From NCBI GenBank assembly GCA_025617745.1, contig CM046858.1, positions 27,177,453-27,241,452 on the forward strand: DNA of 64,000 bases, given 5' to 3'. A program made the translations under genes and the position numbers. The DNA comes from Heliocidaris erythrogramma (Eukaryota; Echinodermata; Echinoidea; Camarodonta; Echinometridae). The notes beneath the pieces are model-generated. The model worked only from the letters and a program-made list of their open reading frames with translations, had not been told where the DNA came from and did no database searches. Positions within the stretch are counted from its first letter, which is position 1, and every line of letters begins with the position of its first letter. This document shows positions 44,043 through 55,135 of the stretch, one piece after another.

Positions 44043-44106
44043 TGTAGAGTATTCCCCCCTTTTTTTTTACAGTATATTCCCCCTTTTTTTTTTTTACAGT
44101 ATATTC
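44043..44106. repeat. Two-copy ~30-bp tandem repeat
   Basis: GTATATTCCCCCTTTTTTTT then ACA occurs twice in succession. Confidence 0.85.
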
Positions 44107-44567
44107 TTATTATTGGTTTATACTGTAGAAAAGAATAGAAGTATTAAAGATTAGTTGAATTCCAATCTGGTATTAAGTTGGCTTACTAAACTAAAAGCAT
44201 ATGAATGAGAGAAACAGATTCAGCGAAAATTTGAGGAAAACCCAGTCGAGGAAATGAAAGTTATGAAGTGTTGAATACGTGATCGATCATAATTCAAATT
44301 GGCAATTTTGTAATTTACCTTACAAGCATACACGTATCTCCTGTTTCATCTGTAGTAAACATTTCATAAGTTTTTATTTTCTTTGAAGAAAATCTGTAAT
44401 CGTACCTGTGCCCTAGATATTGGACAAATTCAAGCAGCGAAATTGTAAGCCTAGGATTTCCTCTACTCCGTTGAAGTTATATTACTCCTAATAAAGAAGT
44501 CATGAAGTCACTACACCGAATACACCTCTACGATATAACATTCCTTTTAATTTGAACTATTTCTTTA
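44107..44567. other. AT-rich unique sequence, no gene seen
   Basis: No supported feature. Confidence 0.5.
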
Positions 44568-44983
44568 TTAGTAAACGAAGAAGCTTGACTGGGGAGGAAT
44601 TTTTAATTTGTAAACAAATCTTTCGGCATATTACTCCCAGTGTTAAAGATCGTATGCTCGATCTATAATGAAAAACACAAGTCAGAAAAAATTGGAACCA
44701 GCGGGATTCGAACCTGTCATCTACTGCTTGCCGGGCAGCGACTTAACCACCAGGCTATTCTGGTTCACGGCCAAGTCACGACGAACTAGAATCAAATACC
44801 CAAGATCCTCTTCTTTCTGACTCATTAATATTCAAACGGTCCGCCGTGGAACAATGGTTAGTAAACGAAGAAGCTTGACTGGGGAGGAATTTTTAATTTG
44901 TAAACAAATCTTTCGGCATATTACTCCCAGTGTTAAAGATCGTATGCTCGATCTATAATGAAAAACACAAGTCAGAAAAAATT
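44568..44983 (-). mobile_element. tRNA-headed SINE flanked by identical 126-bp repeats
   Basis: 44568-44693 and 44858-44983 are identical direct repeats, 290 bases apart. Between them, on the minus strand, a tRNA-like unit runs from 44768 to 44694: 7-bp acceptor stem GAACCAG/CTGGTTC, A-box-like TAGCCTGGTGG, a 5-bp anticodon-like stem around CCGGCAA, B-box GGTTCGAATCC and an apparent encoded CCA. The T arm pairs poorly and position 33 is not T, so it is probably not a working tRNA. The repeat contains the SINE body also seen at 2978-3070. A recent tandem duplication of a SINE is the simplest reading. Confidence 0.7.
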
Positions 44984-45270
44984 TTATTGTTTAATAGTCG
45001 GTATGCAACTGATTTCATACTTTGCGATCGTAGCATTCCAGGGGAACCTTCAAAAGGGCATGAAATAAGGGGTTTACGAAAGAACGGGGACACAGCAGGC
45101 AGTAACAAATTAAACGATTATTGACAATGCACATTCCCTTGGCCGGGGAAGGTCAAGGCCTTCGGGCTTATTATTAACGAGCCTCTGTCTTGGAAAGAGA
45201 CAAAGTGAGCTTGATTATGACAGAGGGTCCATGTCTGCCGAAACTCATTAGGGTTAGGATCTTTGAGTGA
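44984..45270. other. Unique sequence, no gene seen
   Basis: No supported feature. Confidence 0.5.
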
Positions 45271-45274
45271 AGAT

Positions 45275-45860
45275 CGGTATGGGGAGTGTTGTTGGGGGAG
45301 GGGGGACACACGCTTATGTTTCTTCTTTCATGTGCTTGCTTGCCATGTTTATTTTATTATCTCTTTTGATGACCATTTTGGCAATAATAGCCAGAAGGAC
45401 ATTTATTTATTAGGGTTCATGAATTTTGAGTGAAAATAGTTGTAGGGCAGTTTCGGGGGACACCCCCTCTTTTCCTCTTTCATGTAGGCACCATGTTGCT
45501 TGCCACGTTGCTTGCCATGTTGCAATCTGGCAGTATTGTTTTATTATCTCTGTTAGTGACCTTTTTCCTGTTGATAATTGCCAGAAGGGCATTTACGTAT
45601 TAGGGTTCATGAATTTTAAGTATAATATTGGTGTAAGCCAGTTTGGGGGACACCCCACTTATGTTTTCATCTTTCATGTAAGGGCCAGCCTTGTTTGCTT
45701 GCCCTGTTGGGGGACGGTATTGTTTTATTATCTCTTGTAATCATCAAATTCATCTGATGATGATTACAGTCCATGAAAGTTGAGTGAAAAAAATGGCAGT
45801 TGTGGGGGACACCCCCTCCTTTGTTTTCCGCTTTCATGTAGGAATTCTTGTAGGACTTAT
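45275..45860. repeat. ~185-bp tandem repeat, 3-4 units
   Basis: GGGGGACACCCC..., CTTTCATGTAGG/CATGT..., GCTTGCCATGTTG and TTTTATTATCTCTT recur in order. Units end near 45353, 45539 and 45720, and the last is shorter. Two units contain a left half of the palindrome family (GCCAGAAGGRCATTTA). Confidence 0.8.
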
Positions 45861-45880
45861 CTCCTCAAATGACTGTTTTT

Positions 45881-45957
45881 TGTCCGATAAAAGCCAGAAG
45901 GGCATTTGATAACTCATTTTGCAGCGAATTAATGTCTTTCTTGTTCTCATCAGACAG
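45881..45957. repeat. AGCCAGAAGG palindrome
   Basis: TGTCCGATAAAAGCCAGAAG pairs with a right arm ending GTTCTCATCAGACAG. It follows the tandem repeat directly. Confidence 0.65.
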
Positions 45958-46284
45958 TTTCAAGATTTTATATGATACAAAGTTGGTCCAAATTCATGTA
46001 GGCAGTAATAAACGCAGTAACTGTTTTCCCCACATTTTTAGTCATGACAATCTTAGATAGGTTGATTTTATTCCAATTCAATTTCAAAAAGTTCAAAAAG
46101 TAATGTGTGACAAAGAAGCAAAGACTTCAAAGTCAATCTCTCTGTAACGTTTTTTTTTTAAGTATAATTCTCTGCCTTCATTGAAGAAAATTTCTGAATT
46201 TGTCATTCAATGGTCTGTCCATATTCCAATACACAAAACTTAGTCAGCATAAGGATGTCATCAAAAATTGATTTTATTAATAAA

Positions 46285-46410
46285 AAATGTGATAATAATG
46301 TCTTTTATCTTTCTTTCTTTTTGTTTCTTGCTCATCTTGCTGTCTTGCCGTTTCTTTGGTCACTGATCTTGTTGCTGCTTTCTTCTGATGCATAATCAGG
46401 TAAGTCTTGC
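46285..46410 (+). promoter_or_regulatory. Candidate recursive splice site 4
   Basis: Very long pyrimidine-rich tract (46300-46385), then GATGCATAATCAG|GTAAGTCTTGC with a perfect GTAAGT donor at 46399/46400. This is the best of the four. Weaker AG|GT candidates follow at 46903 (AAAG|GTAAGG) and 47479 (CATAG|GTAAGTG). Confidence 0.6.
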
Positions 46411-46730
46411 TAGAAAAAGTAGGGGCTTGTCTTTTTTATTAGAGGGATATTTTTATAACAAAACATATGAAGATACACATATAATGACAGTACAGCAAGA
46501 GAAAGTATGCATATCCATGTCATGCATATTCATATTTTAACCATACCCATCCATATTATTGCCATATATATTCATATTAATAATCCATATACGGAAAGGC
46601 GAATCCTAACAATGCGGTTTATTCCGTCACAATAGAAATTCAACGTTAAAGCGAAGGCGAATGTGCGTTAAGGCGAATTTGAACAATAGGCTGAAATAAA
46701 AGGATTCCCTTGAAAGTTGCATGTAGAGAT
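46411..46730. other. AT-rich unique sequence, no gene seen
   Basis: CATATTCATATT-like words recur at 46510-46590. Confidence 0.5.
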
Positions 46731-46777
46731 GTATATATATATATATATATATAGGAATATATATATATATATATACA
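46731..46777. repeat. (TA)n microsatellite
   Basis: Two TATA runs separated by GGAA; self-complementary. Confidence 0.95.
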
Positions 46778-48114
46778 TATGGATAAACATACCAAAACGT
46801 AAACTGTTTGGAAGGAAAGTGCATTGGCCTGAACATTTCTCTTTCTGAGACTCCCACGTAACGAGTTGTAACAGTTGTTCGTTCCACTTTGTTCATTTTA
46901 AAGGTAAGGTCTTGTAGAAACTTTGTTTCACCATACTACACTTTCTGACATGATGTATTGCTGAACAACAAGAACTTTCAAGTATATCGTAAAGCTATAG
47001 AGTTATCACACAAAATCTTTGAGTTATACTGCATTTGATTGGGGGGTGAAAATTTTCAAGTAGAAATATTAATGCTTAATGTACTGAAAAAGAGACAAAC
47101 GTAAGGAAAAAAGCATAAAAACATATTTTTAAGGAAACATGAAAATGGTGCGCACAAGTTTTTTAATGGTTTGAAACCACAAGTAATAATTGAATGAAAT
47201 CCCACATCAAAGTGCCATTAAAGATTTGGTTTAGGATGGCACTTATGTTCTGTAAAAGCCAAAATTTTTGCAGTCCATTAATTTCCATGAATTTCACACT
47301 ACGTTTGGTTGTATGAAATAAGAAAAGTGGCAAAATATTGACATAGTTTTCTGCCCAATATCGCACAGGTGCAGCGAGTAAAGCTATTGTAGAAAATTGA
47401 TCTTGCAAAAATTCATAGATATTAACTACATTTGACATGCTCATATGAAGACACTTATATTGCGTTTGTTATGCATAGGTAAGTGTAAACAAGAAACTAT
47501 TTCATTAATGTTACTTCCAAAGATATATAATTGTCCACTACAATAAACATGGAAATGAAATAACAAACTGTCTTTGCAAGCTACTTTCACATTAGCGTAT
47601 AACATGATTCTTTTGTCAGTAGATAACAAATTTATTCTGAATCGATAGCTTGGAAAAGAAACAACAAATTATCTTTCCAAGCTGCTTGTACATAGGCAAA
47701 ACCAGCTTCTTTTAGTGAATAAGAATTTTATTCTGCATTAAAGCTTGTATTATTATTCAAATGATATTTGATCCTCTTGTAAGGAAATAATAACTTATTG
47801 AGTTGATTCTTTTGTGAGATCTTCAGGGAGATAGCTCTATAACCATAGCATAATTTTCATTCATTCAATATTAATGTGATCTCAGTGTCAAGGCTTTTCA
47901 TAAACTTTGCATAATCCATGTAATGCGTTCTAATTAAAACATCTGATTTTGGTGTCAGATTAAGTCCATTATTACATTTTTGTTGATACACCCTTGGTTT
48001 TCAAGTACGCTTCGGAGAGAAATGTTTGAATGATCATATTTTTTTTTTTAATTGTTTGCTGCAAGATTTTGTGATCGCATTTAGTATGCACTTCAATCTC
48101 CTCTTTAATTTTAG
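46778..48114. other. AT-rich unique sequence, no gene seen
   Basis: GAAACAACAAATTATCTTTCCAAGC-like words occur twice (about 47555 and 47660). No gene. Confidence 0.45.
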
Positions 48115-48229
48115 TGGTAAAACACCAGATGATTCAGGGGTAATGATCTCTGATAAAAGCAAAAAAGCACCAGAGCACTGTAAACTCACAGATTTGGAGA
48201 GAAACAAAAATACAGTCTCAGAGAAGTAG
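48115..48229 (+). CDS. Tentative 3' terminal exon, unknown protein
   Basis: No protein family recognised. The acceptor is TCTCCTCTTTAATTTTAG (AG at 48113-48114). The frame then runs 37 codons to TAG (48227-48229), starting with the third base of a codon and reading GKTPDDSGVMISDKSKKAPE onward: hydrophilic, lysine-rich, not low complexity. An AATAAA lies at 48303-48308, about 75 bases past the stop, although inside an A-rich run. It is downstream of the four candidate recursive splice sites on the same strand, as the last exon of a long-intron gene would be. A chance open frame of this length is possible. Confidence 0.25.
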
Positions 48230-48490
48230 ATAACGTCACATTGCTAGGGAAAGGAGTAATTTGGGGAAAGAAGTAACCAGGGGCAAATTTAATTGAAAAA
48301 AAAATAAACTGTTGTAAAGTAACATCTGCTTTAATATTAGAGCTAAAAGGGTATTGATATTATGTTAAGGATTGAATGCTTATCCTTGTAGTTCTGAACA
48401 GGCTCACTCTTCTTTGCAAGCAGTAGCATCAAAAGTTTTTTGCCAACTCATGTAGGCATAGTGCTTATCGAATGTACTTTCTGTATGTCG
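48230..48490. other. Possible 3' UTR or intronic sequence
   Basis: Contains the AATAAA at 48303-48308. Nothing else recognised. Confidence 0.3.
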
Positions 48491-48493
48491 GCA

Positions 48494-48507
48494 GGGGGGG
48501 GGGGGGG
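48494..48507. repeat. Poly(G) run
   Basis: About 14 G. Confidence 0.95.
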
Positions 48508-48716
48508 TATTCATCCATCATTTCCTCTCCTCTCCATCATAAAAGTGAGCCCCAAAAGTTCATTTTGTGTATTTCCATGATTTTCCTTTTGATTTGAACC
48601 CGTCCTTGTGAACTTTGTTGACATTTTCAGGGTTATGTTCTAGGTTTTTGGAACAACAATTTCATATGCCAGCTGAGAAAGAAGGCCAGATAATTATCTG
48701 CCCCAGATCACAGGGA

Positions 48717-48797
48717 AAAAGAGGGAAAGAGAGAGAGAGAGAGAGAGAGAGAACACAGTGACAGAGTAAAGAGAGACAGAGAGAGAGAGAGGGAAAT
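48717..48797. repeat. (GA)n microsatellite
   Basis: GAGA repeats with one interruption. Confidence 0.95.
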
Positions 48798-49820
48798 AGA
48801 AATATGAAATGTGACAGAGCATATTTTCTATCATTTCATAGAAGTCCTTTGAAGGCCAATCATTATTCTGGGATGTCACTCTCTGACCAAGCTTTAAAGA
48901 ATGCATTCTTCTGTATGAACTTCTTTGAAATCTTATCAAGTATTTTTATTTTCATCGTACATTCAAAAATAAATAGGTAATACAAATTAAAAACCTGTTT
49001 ATGCTTCTTCTGGCTCACAAAAGTTCTCATCCGTTCAAAAATATTGGGTCGACATTAAAGGACAAATAAGGTGTCATATTATTGAAGTATAAAAGGCTAT
49101 TCTATTTATTCTAGATTAAATAAATACGGATGTTTTTATCTTCATGAGACATCTGTGACAAACAGGATAGAAGTTGTTTTTTTCATCTTTAAAAGCAATG
49201 ATAAAAGATAATACAGGGGAGAAATTTTATTTTCAAACTTGCCACAAATACTAAAATTTGTACATTGTGATATATTTGTGCATATATTTGTGCTTGTGCT
49301 TTTGTTTTGGCTCATGTTGTGTCCCTATTTGACTTGTTCCTTTTCCTGAAGAATCATCAAGTTTAGCCCTTTGGCTGTTAATATGTTAATGTTTCGGACT
49401 TTAAAAGATTTTAGATAGGGCAGATCAAAGATTTTCATGGTAATCATGCTTTTAATAAAAATTAATGCCCATAAAGAGTGTTGGCAAGCCCTAAAAACAT
49501 TTAGTCAGCTTTCTTGAAATTCAGTTGATAAATAGCACAACACTTGCAGTACTAAGCCGATGTGTAGCTAGAAATAAATTTTATTTGGCTAAAAATAGGA
49601 AGGTATTGAAAATGGAAAGATAATGAACCCCCCACCCACCCTGTGGCTCCGCCCTTCCTGGCTACACCCATCCTTGAACTGACGGCATGAAGTAGGCTGG
49701 GATCACTGTCAAACAATACAACAAGGTCGCTACAGCTATGTCTCTGGCTGGGGAACAAAAGTAGACCCGTTTTTTGCTCTGTCTCCGACCTCCCCTCCTC
49801 TCCCATTTCATCATCTGGAT
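48798..49820. other. Unique sequence, no gene seen
   Basis: AT-rich to 49560, then a GC-richer patch with GTAGCTAG/GGCTACACCC words that may be MITE remains. Confidence 0.4.
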
Positions 49821-49845
49821 CGATACATCAGAAACGATCTAGTCG

Positions 49846-50100
49846 TCCAAGGTCGGCTTCATGTAATCTAGAAATCACTTGCAAGTACAATTCTTTTATA
49901 GAAATGAAAAGGCAATAGCGAGTGGGAGAAAGGGAAAGAGAGAGCGAGGGGAACAACATCGTGCTGTTTCTGATCGTTCTCTCTCTCTCTCTCTCTTCGT
50001 ATCTCATTTCGTAATCCAATAGTTACATTGCGAAACAGTGTCTTCTACCAAGGTCGGCTTTATGTATTTGAAAAATCATTTGCAAACAGAGTTCTGTCAA
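49846..50100. repeat. Two-copy ~200-bp direct repeat with GA/CT tracts
   Basis: CCAAGGTCGGCTTCATGTA...AAATCACTTGCAA (49848) recurs at 50049 as CCAAGGTCGGCTTTATGTA...AAATCATTTGCAA. GAGA and CTCT tracts lie between. Confidence 0.7.
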
Positions 50101-50349
50101 AGACATACAGAGAACAAGAAGGAGAGATAGAGAGAGAAATTAAGGATAAAAAGGAAACACTTTTGAATAATTGCTTTTTGCCAATCATGATAGAAATTCT
50201 CTTATTTAAAGATGATTGAAATGATATGAGCTTCGCTTGAAGCAAGGCAAAGTGTGGAAGAGACCCAAGATTTACCAAAGCTTGTAGGATATTGTGATTG
50301 AAGTGCTTTTGAACAATGTAGCTTGAAAATGAAAGAATAATGCATGTGT

Positions 50350-50422
50350 TATTAAAAGCAAGAAAGGAATTAAGTCACGTCAATTAAAAAACAAAGTTAA
50401 TGTCCTTCTGGCACTTAGCAGG
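50350..50422. repeat. AGCCAGAAGG palindrome, degraded copy
   Basis: The right arm GTTAATGTCCTTCTGGCACT is clear; the left arm AGCAAGAAAGGAATTAAGT is diverged. Confidence 0.55.
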
Positions 50423-51785
50423 CAAATAGATCATTCATTGGCTGCCTTTTCGACCCATTTCACAGAAGCAAGGCATGACGAGATTTTGAAAATGAATAAG
50501 TTAAATTTGCATTGATCAAGGACAGGGGCAGTATCTAGCAGGAAGTTTAAAGAGCGTACTTGTGTAATATACCATGAAGGCCACATGTTATGCAAAAAAT
50601 AAAATATTGTGCATCTGCCTTCTTATTCAAACAGCTTTTGTGAAGGTAACCCAATTTTAGGATTTGCCAAATTGCGGATAAGAATTAAGGAACTGTTTAA
50701 TGGGGGGAAAGGTTATGATTAGGTACAATTCAAATTTTGCTAGATGAGGGAAAACATGAATGCTAAATATATACATATAGGCACATAGAGAGAGAGAGGG
50801 AGAGTTGAACGGTAGCAAAGACAAGTAGATTTTTAAAAAGAGAGAAAGGGCAGACAAAATAAAGAAGTGGAGATTTGAAGAAGAGAGGGAAAAACAAGAT
50901 CATTAGCGGGTCATTATTCCTAAAGAATAGGTAAACAGGCTTCAAGAAGGAAATTTAATTGCATACTCACAACGTTGGTGTTGGCTAGTTAATAGGATAT
51001 TTCAAGAAAGAGGTTAATAAGGGAGAAGATGAAGGATATGATTATCCAACGTCTGTAATTCTCTGAAATCATAAGATGGTCCGTCACCATTCTGCAAAAA
51101 ACAGTACTGCCCATGAATATTGCGCTCCGGAGAAAATATTGATGCGCAAATATTGGAAAATTTGGGAATGATATTTGAACAAGAGCTGCTGAAGGTCGCT
51201 CACGTAGTATGTACACTGGCAGGGAGAGTGAGTAGACCTTGCTACCATCCCCAAAAGCATTTTAGAAACTGCAATCTCATCAGAGTCAGAGTTTTAAAAA
51301 TAGCCACTTTGGTTTTGGTTTGTATTCTTTGCCCTCCCCCCCCCCTCCTCTCCCTTAATGGACAATTATATTAAATATGATTGTTTGATAATGATGCAAC
51401 TATGTTTCACATCTGAAGATCAGTTATGTACATGATTATTCGTTTCTTTGCAAGTTTAAACAAGGAGCTATCACTGATAACTCCTTGGTTAAAGTTACAT
51501 TTGTTTAACTTAAACATTTCAGATTTCATTCTCTCTTTTAATTTTAAATTTATGTGACAGGATGAAAATGATAAGTCATCTACTTTCCATATTTTATAGG
51601 ATTTCTACTTTTGAAAATTTATAGTAACTTTAAGTGTATCCTTTATCATTCAAATTTTCACCAATCTGTTTCTCTGAATGATCTGCTTTCCTTTTAAGTG
51701 ACTTCTTACAAACATTTGATCGCCCTTTTAATATATTTCTTGTAGGTGTTCCCAAGAAAGAGCCTTCTAAGCTGACTAAAATAAC
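50423..51785. other. Unique sequence, no gene seen
   Basis: GA-rich patch at 50785-50900. A good acceptor-like TTTCTTGTAG ends at 51745, but the following frame runs into a MITE. Confidence 0.45.
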
Positions 51786-52023
51786 ACCCCTGTTACACCG
51801 GAATATTAAGGAGTCTCGGGGCGCCCTGAGAATGGTCTTGGGTAGGTTTCAAATCCGGTGTTAACGCACGAAACCTACCCGAGACCACTTCTGAGCAGAC
51901 CAGCCTCGGACTACCTAGCGATGTGGTCCAAGACTGGTTCGGGGGCGCCCCGAGACTCCTTAGGATCCGGTGTAAATGCTAACCTACCCCAGTCTCGGGT
52001 AGTTATTTCGGTGTAACAGGGGT
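51786..52023. mobile_element. Foldback MITE (238 bp)
   Basis: Perfect 15-bp ends ACCCCTGTTACACCG (51786-51800) and CGGTGTAACAGGGGT (52009-52023). Inside, GGAGTCTCGGGGCGCC is inverted as GGCGCCCCGAGACTCC, and GTAGGTTTC as GAAACCTAC, so the whole unit can fold into a long interrupted hairpin. No clear target duplication and no coding region. Confidence 0.85.
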
Positions 52024-52384
52024 CGAAGACAAAGAATGTTGAAGAGAAAAGCAAGGTTGATTATATTTGATGGTTTATGAAGAGTCAGAGAGGAAGGGCG
52101 AAAGATGTAGAACTAGATTGAAAACAAATATATAAGTGTGAGAACGTTGAAGAGAAAAACAAAGGGTAATGATTGGGATAGTTATAGTTCGGGAGGAATA
52201 TAGATAGGGGGAGGCAAAAAATATTAGAATTGGATCGAAAACGAACATCCTTTTCCTTGAACTTCAACAAGTTATCCTAGGATCTAGATCAGAGGAAAGA
52301 AGGCAAAGCTTTTTATCGGACTTGAGAGAGATTAACAACCTCCTTGACCAGGCATTGTACTCTGTGACGTCTTCCTGCGTGATT
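52024..52384. other. Unique sequence, no gene seen
   Basis: TTGAAGAGAAAA..AAGG words occur twice (52038 and 52147), about 110 bases apart, a diverged short duplication. Confidence 0.45.
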
Positions 52385-52570
52385 CCTGGAACGGAGGTTG
52401 TCCCACCCGGCAAATTATGCTCCTGTGTTAATTGCTCTGTGCTTTATTTCACCAAAGACATAGGATTAGGGTTAGGGTCACGATAGGATTTTAGGTTAGG
52501 TTTAGGAGAAAGGGTACGAGTTAGGTATTGTATTTGGTATGGAGTTGGTGTTAGGAATTAGGTTCGTGTA
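52385..52570. repeat. Dispersed repeat with TTAGGG-like words
   Basis: Shares the CCGGCAA, GCTTTATTTC..CAAAGA and TTAGGGTTAGGGT order with 12385-12500. The TTAGGG words are irregular. Confidence 0.6.
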
Positions 52571-53636
52571 GAAATTGATAGCTCAGCAGTTCTCACCTTA
52601 GGATGCGTCCTACCATGCACCACTGGTCCTACATATAAACCAATAACAATAAACCAAAAACTGTATCTTTACCAGTAATGATATTTACCAAATTGGCAAC
52701 TATGTAGTAACTTATTTTTTTTTAAAGTTAACAGCAAAATATACAGAAAAAAGAAATTAGATGAGGTACGAAAGGACTTTCTTGTGATTGTTGTGTTGCA
52801 AACATTTGCTCGGTGAAGAGGCATGCTGACCTGACTTCTTATTGCATTACTTCTTTGCAAGCTAGATATTCTAAATTATGTTGCATATAACTTTATGCTA
52901 TTTTGATGCATAGGAAAAATAAACTCTCTGCATGTAAAAGTCCTTGGATCTTTGATTGGAATATAAAGCTATAGTTCATTCTTGTTCCTTCAAGGGCGAG
53001 ACCTCATTACCAAAATCGAAAGAGATAGAGATAGACCGAAGGACAATCCACGGACAAAAATATGTCGTAACATGTATTGTTCCCCTTTACCTTGATGTAT
53101 AATAACCCGCAGATGATACCAGCCAACATATTAAACTGCAACATGCCTTCAAAATGAAAGAGTATGGGCAGGCATGGAGCAAAAACCTTCAGATATATCA
53201 AGAAACAACATCAAATGATGAAAAAAAAAAGACATGAAGAAGTAGGATGCAGCTTGCACTAGCTTGCGACTATTGATTGTGAAAATGTTCGACATTGACA
53301 TTTTACTCTTCCCTATTGTGTCCGGATGGGGGAGTCAGCGTGACATTCAACATGATATGATATCTGGACTGCTTTTCTTTGCAATCGGCATCTCCCGCTG
53401 AAATTGCATTTCTCATTCGACCCTGTGCGAGACCTTTTCATCCTTCCTCTCTTTTTCTTTTTATTTTATTTTCAGAAATAAGAGGAATATCGAAATGAAA
53501 GTTGTCCTCCCTCCAGCCCATATTTAAGCCAGCTAGAATAACATTATCAACAAACATGTCAGAGGGAAGCTCAGATATTTAAATGTGTTCTATAAAAGAA
53601 GGAAAGAGGTAGAAAGCAAAGAGAGAGAAAGAGACT
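52571..53636. other. Unique sequence, no gene seen
   Basis: No supported feature. Confidence 0.5.
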
Positions 53637-53870
53637 TGGGGGGGGGGGGGGGCTACTGAAATAGCCCCAATTTGCCCAAAATTTTCGTTCTTAGGGACAA
53701 GTTAGTTGTGTTTAAAATTTGCAAAAGAGGCCCCACATAAGAAACGTGTATTTTAGAATTATAGAGTGATGTGTAGAAAGAGAAAGAGAGAGAGAGAGAG
53801 AAAAGGAGACAAGATATTAGAGATAAAGAGAGATAGAATGATTAGAGAGAGAGAGAGAGAGAATGATTTA
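53637..53870. repeat. Poly(G) run and (GA)n tracts
   Basis: G-run at 53638-53652, GA arrays at about 53778-53800 and 53847-53862. Confidence 0.9.
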
Positions 53871-54895
53871 AAAACATATCGAGTATGAAGATAGGACCCT
53901 GCACTAAATGCCAAAATTTCTGATGACAATGAGCGATGAAAGGCTATAGGAAAGGAAGGTTATTTACTATGGAGTATTTAGGTCGCTCAAGGTCCGCCGC
54001 AGTGTGTTCAATGCCATGTACTTTTCGGTTCACAAAAGAATCACTGAAACACAGCTCCGCGGACAATGATTCAAGCGTTTTCTGTCACTGTGCAATTAGT
54101 TTACTCTCGGTAATTTCAGGAGATAGTGATAGTGCAGTAGAAGGAAGGTCAGGGAATAGATATTCCATGGAAGATAGAGAGAGAGGGAGAGGTGGGGGAG
54201 GAAGACACATGGAGAAGAGCCCAGGAGAGAGAGAGAGTGGGGGAAGGAGGGAGGGGAGGGGGAATAGGGGGGTGGGGGAATAGGGGGATGGAGAAAGAAA
54301 GAGAAGAAAGCAGAAAAAAGAAGAGGGAAAGAAGAGGAGATCATGAGAGGAAGGAAGAAAGAAAGAGAAAATGCATGAGTGGGTTGAGAAGGGGGGAATA
54401 GAATTTGGAAGATAGAATTAGAAGTTAGAAGGAAAGTGAATAGGAGAGAAACATAATGGGAGAGAGAGATAACAGGAAAGTTGATGAAGGGATGTTCAAA
54501 AAAAATTGATAAGAATCATTCAGAAATCATGTTCTGGAATGAATATTTGAACAATTAAATTGTATTTACCGTCTGTCTACTGTCTGTTTACTCGGTAGAC
54601 GGAAAATAGCTCAAAAATCTCAGGAAAAATTGGTACATTTATATGGTTAGATGAACACATCAGTTGAATACCAGTACTTCAGAGAGAACAAGGCAGAAAG
54701 ATAGAATGACAAAATCAAAACAAAATAATAGAACTGATATACCAAAACAGACGGGTACACAAAGAAAAAAATACAAAATAACTGAAGTTCAAAATCAGGT
54801 AATTTTAATAATGGCCGAGGCATCGGACAGCGACTTTAGAATCGGAAGGAGTTCCCTGATCAACCAAATTGATTACTCCCAAACTTGAATTGATA
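53871..54895. repeat. Purine-rich low-complexity DNA
   Basis: 54175-54475 is nearly all A/G. The 115-codon frame at 53936-54283 turns into Gly/Arg/Glu low complexity and is not supported. Confidence 0.7.
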
Positions 54896-55135
54896 CGAGG
54901 AAGGGGTGATATGGAGAGATGAGGAATGGATGGGAGGATGGAGAGATGGAAGGAAGAATGGAAGGGTGGAAAGAAGGTTGGGAGCTTCAAGAAATAGAAC
55001 TGAAGTTACTGCTCCAGGAGATATAGAGAGATGAAGGGGCAGATGGAAGGATGGATTGATGAAGGAAGAATGGAAAGTAGGAAAGAAGGATAGAAGATTG
55101 GAAGCCTAATGGAATAGAAATGCTCCAAGATATCT
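54896..55135. repeat. Two-copy ~120-bp purine-rich tandem repeat
   Basis: GGAGAGATGRAGG...GGAAGGAAGAATGGAA...GGTTGGGAGCTT...AATAGAA then CTGCTCCAGGAGATAT recurs once, diverged. Confidence 0.7.

Noticed and set aside
44694-44768. tRNA gene on the minus strand
   Set aside because: Acceptor and anticodon stems pair, but the T arm is poor, T33 is missing and CCA appears encoded; it matches a SINE head instead.
45275-45860. CRISPR-like array
   Set aside because: Tandem units are adjacent without unique spacers, and the sequence is eukaryotic; no CRISPR arrays anywhere in the window.
52480-52520. Interstitial telomeric TTAGGG array
   Set aside because: Only a few irregular TTAGGG-like words, shared with a dispersed repeat at 12480.
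53456-53476. TTTTATTTTATTTTCAG acceptor as a ratchet point
   Set aside because: Followed by AAATAAG, not GT; no donor adjoins it.
53936-54401. 115- and 69-codon frames
   Set aside because: Gly/Arg/Glu low complexity from purine-rich DNA.
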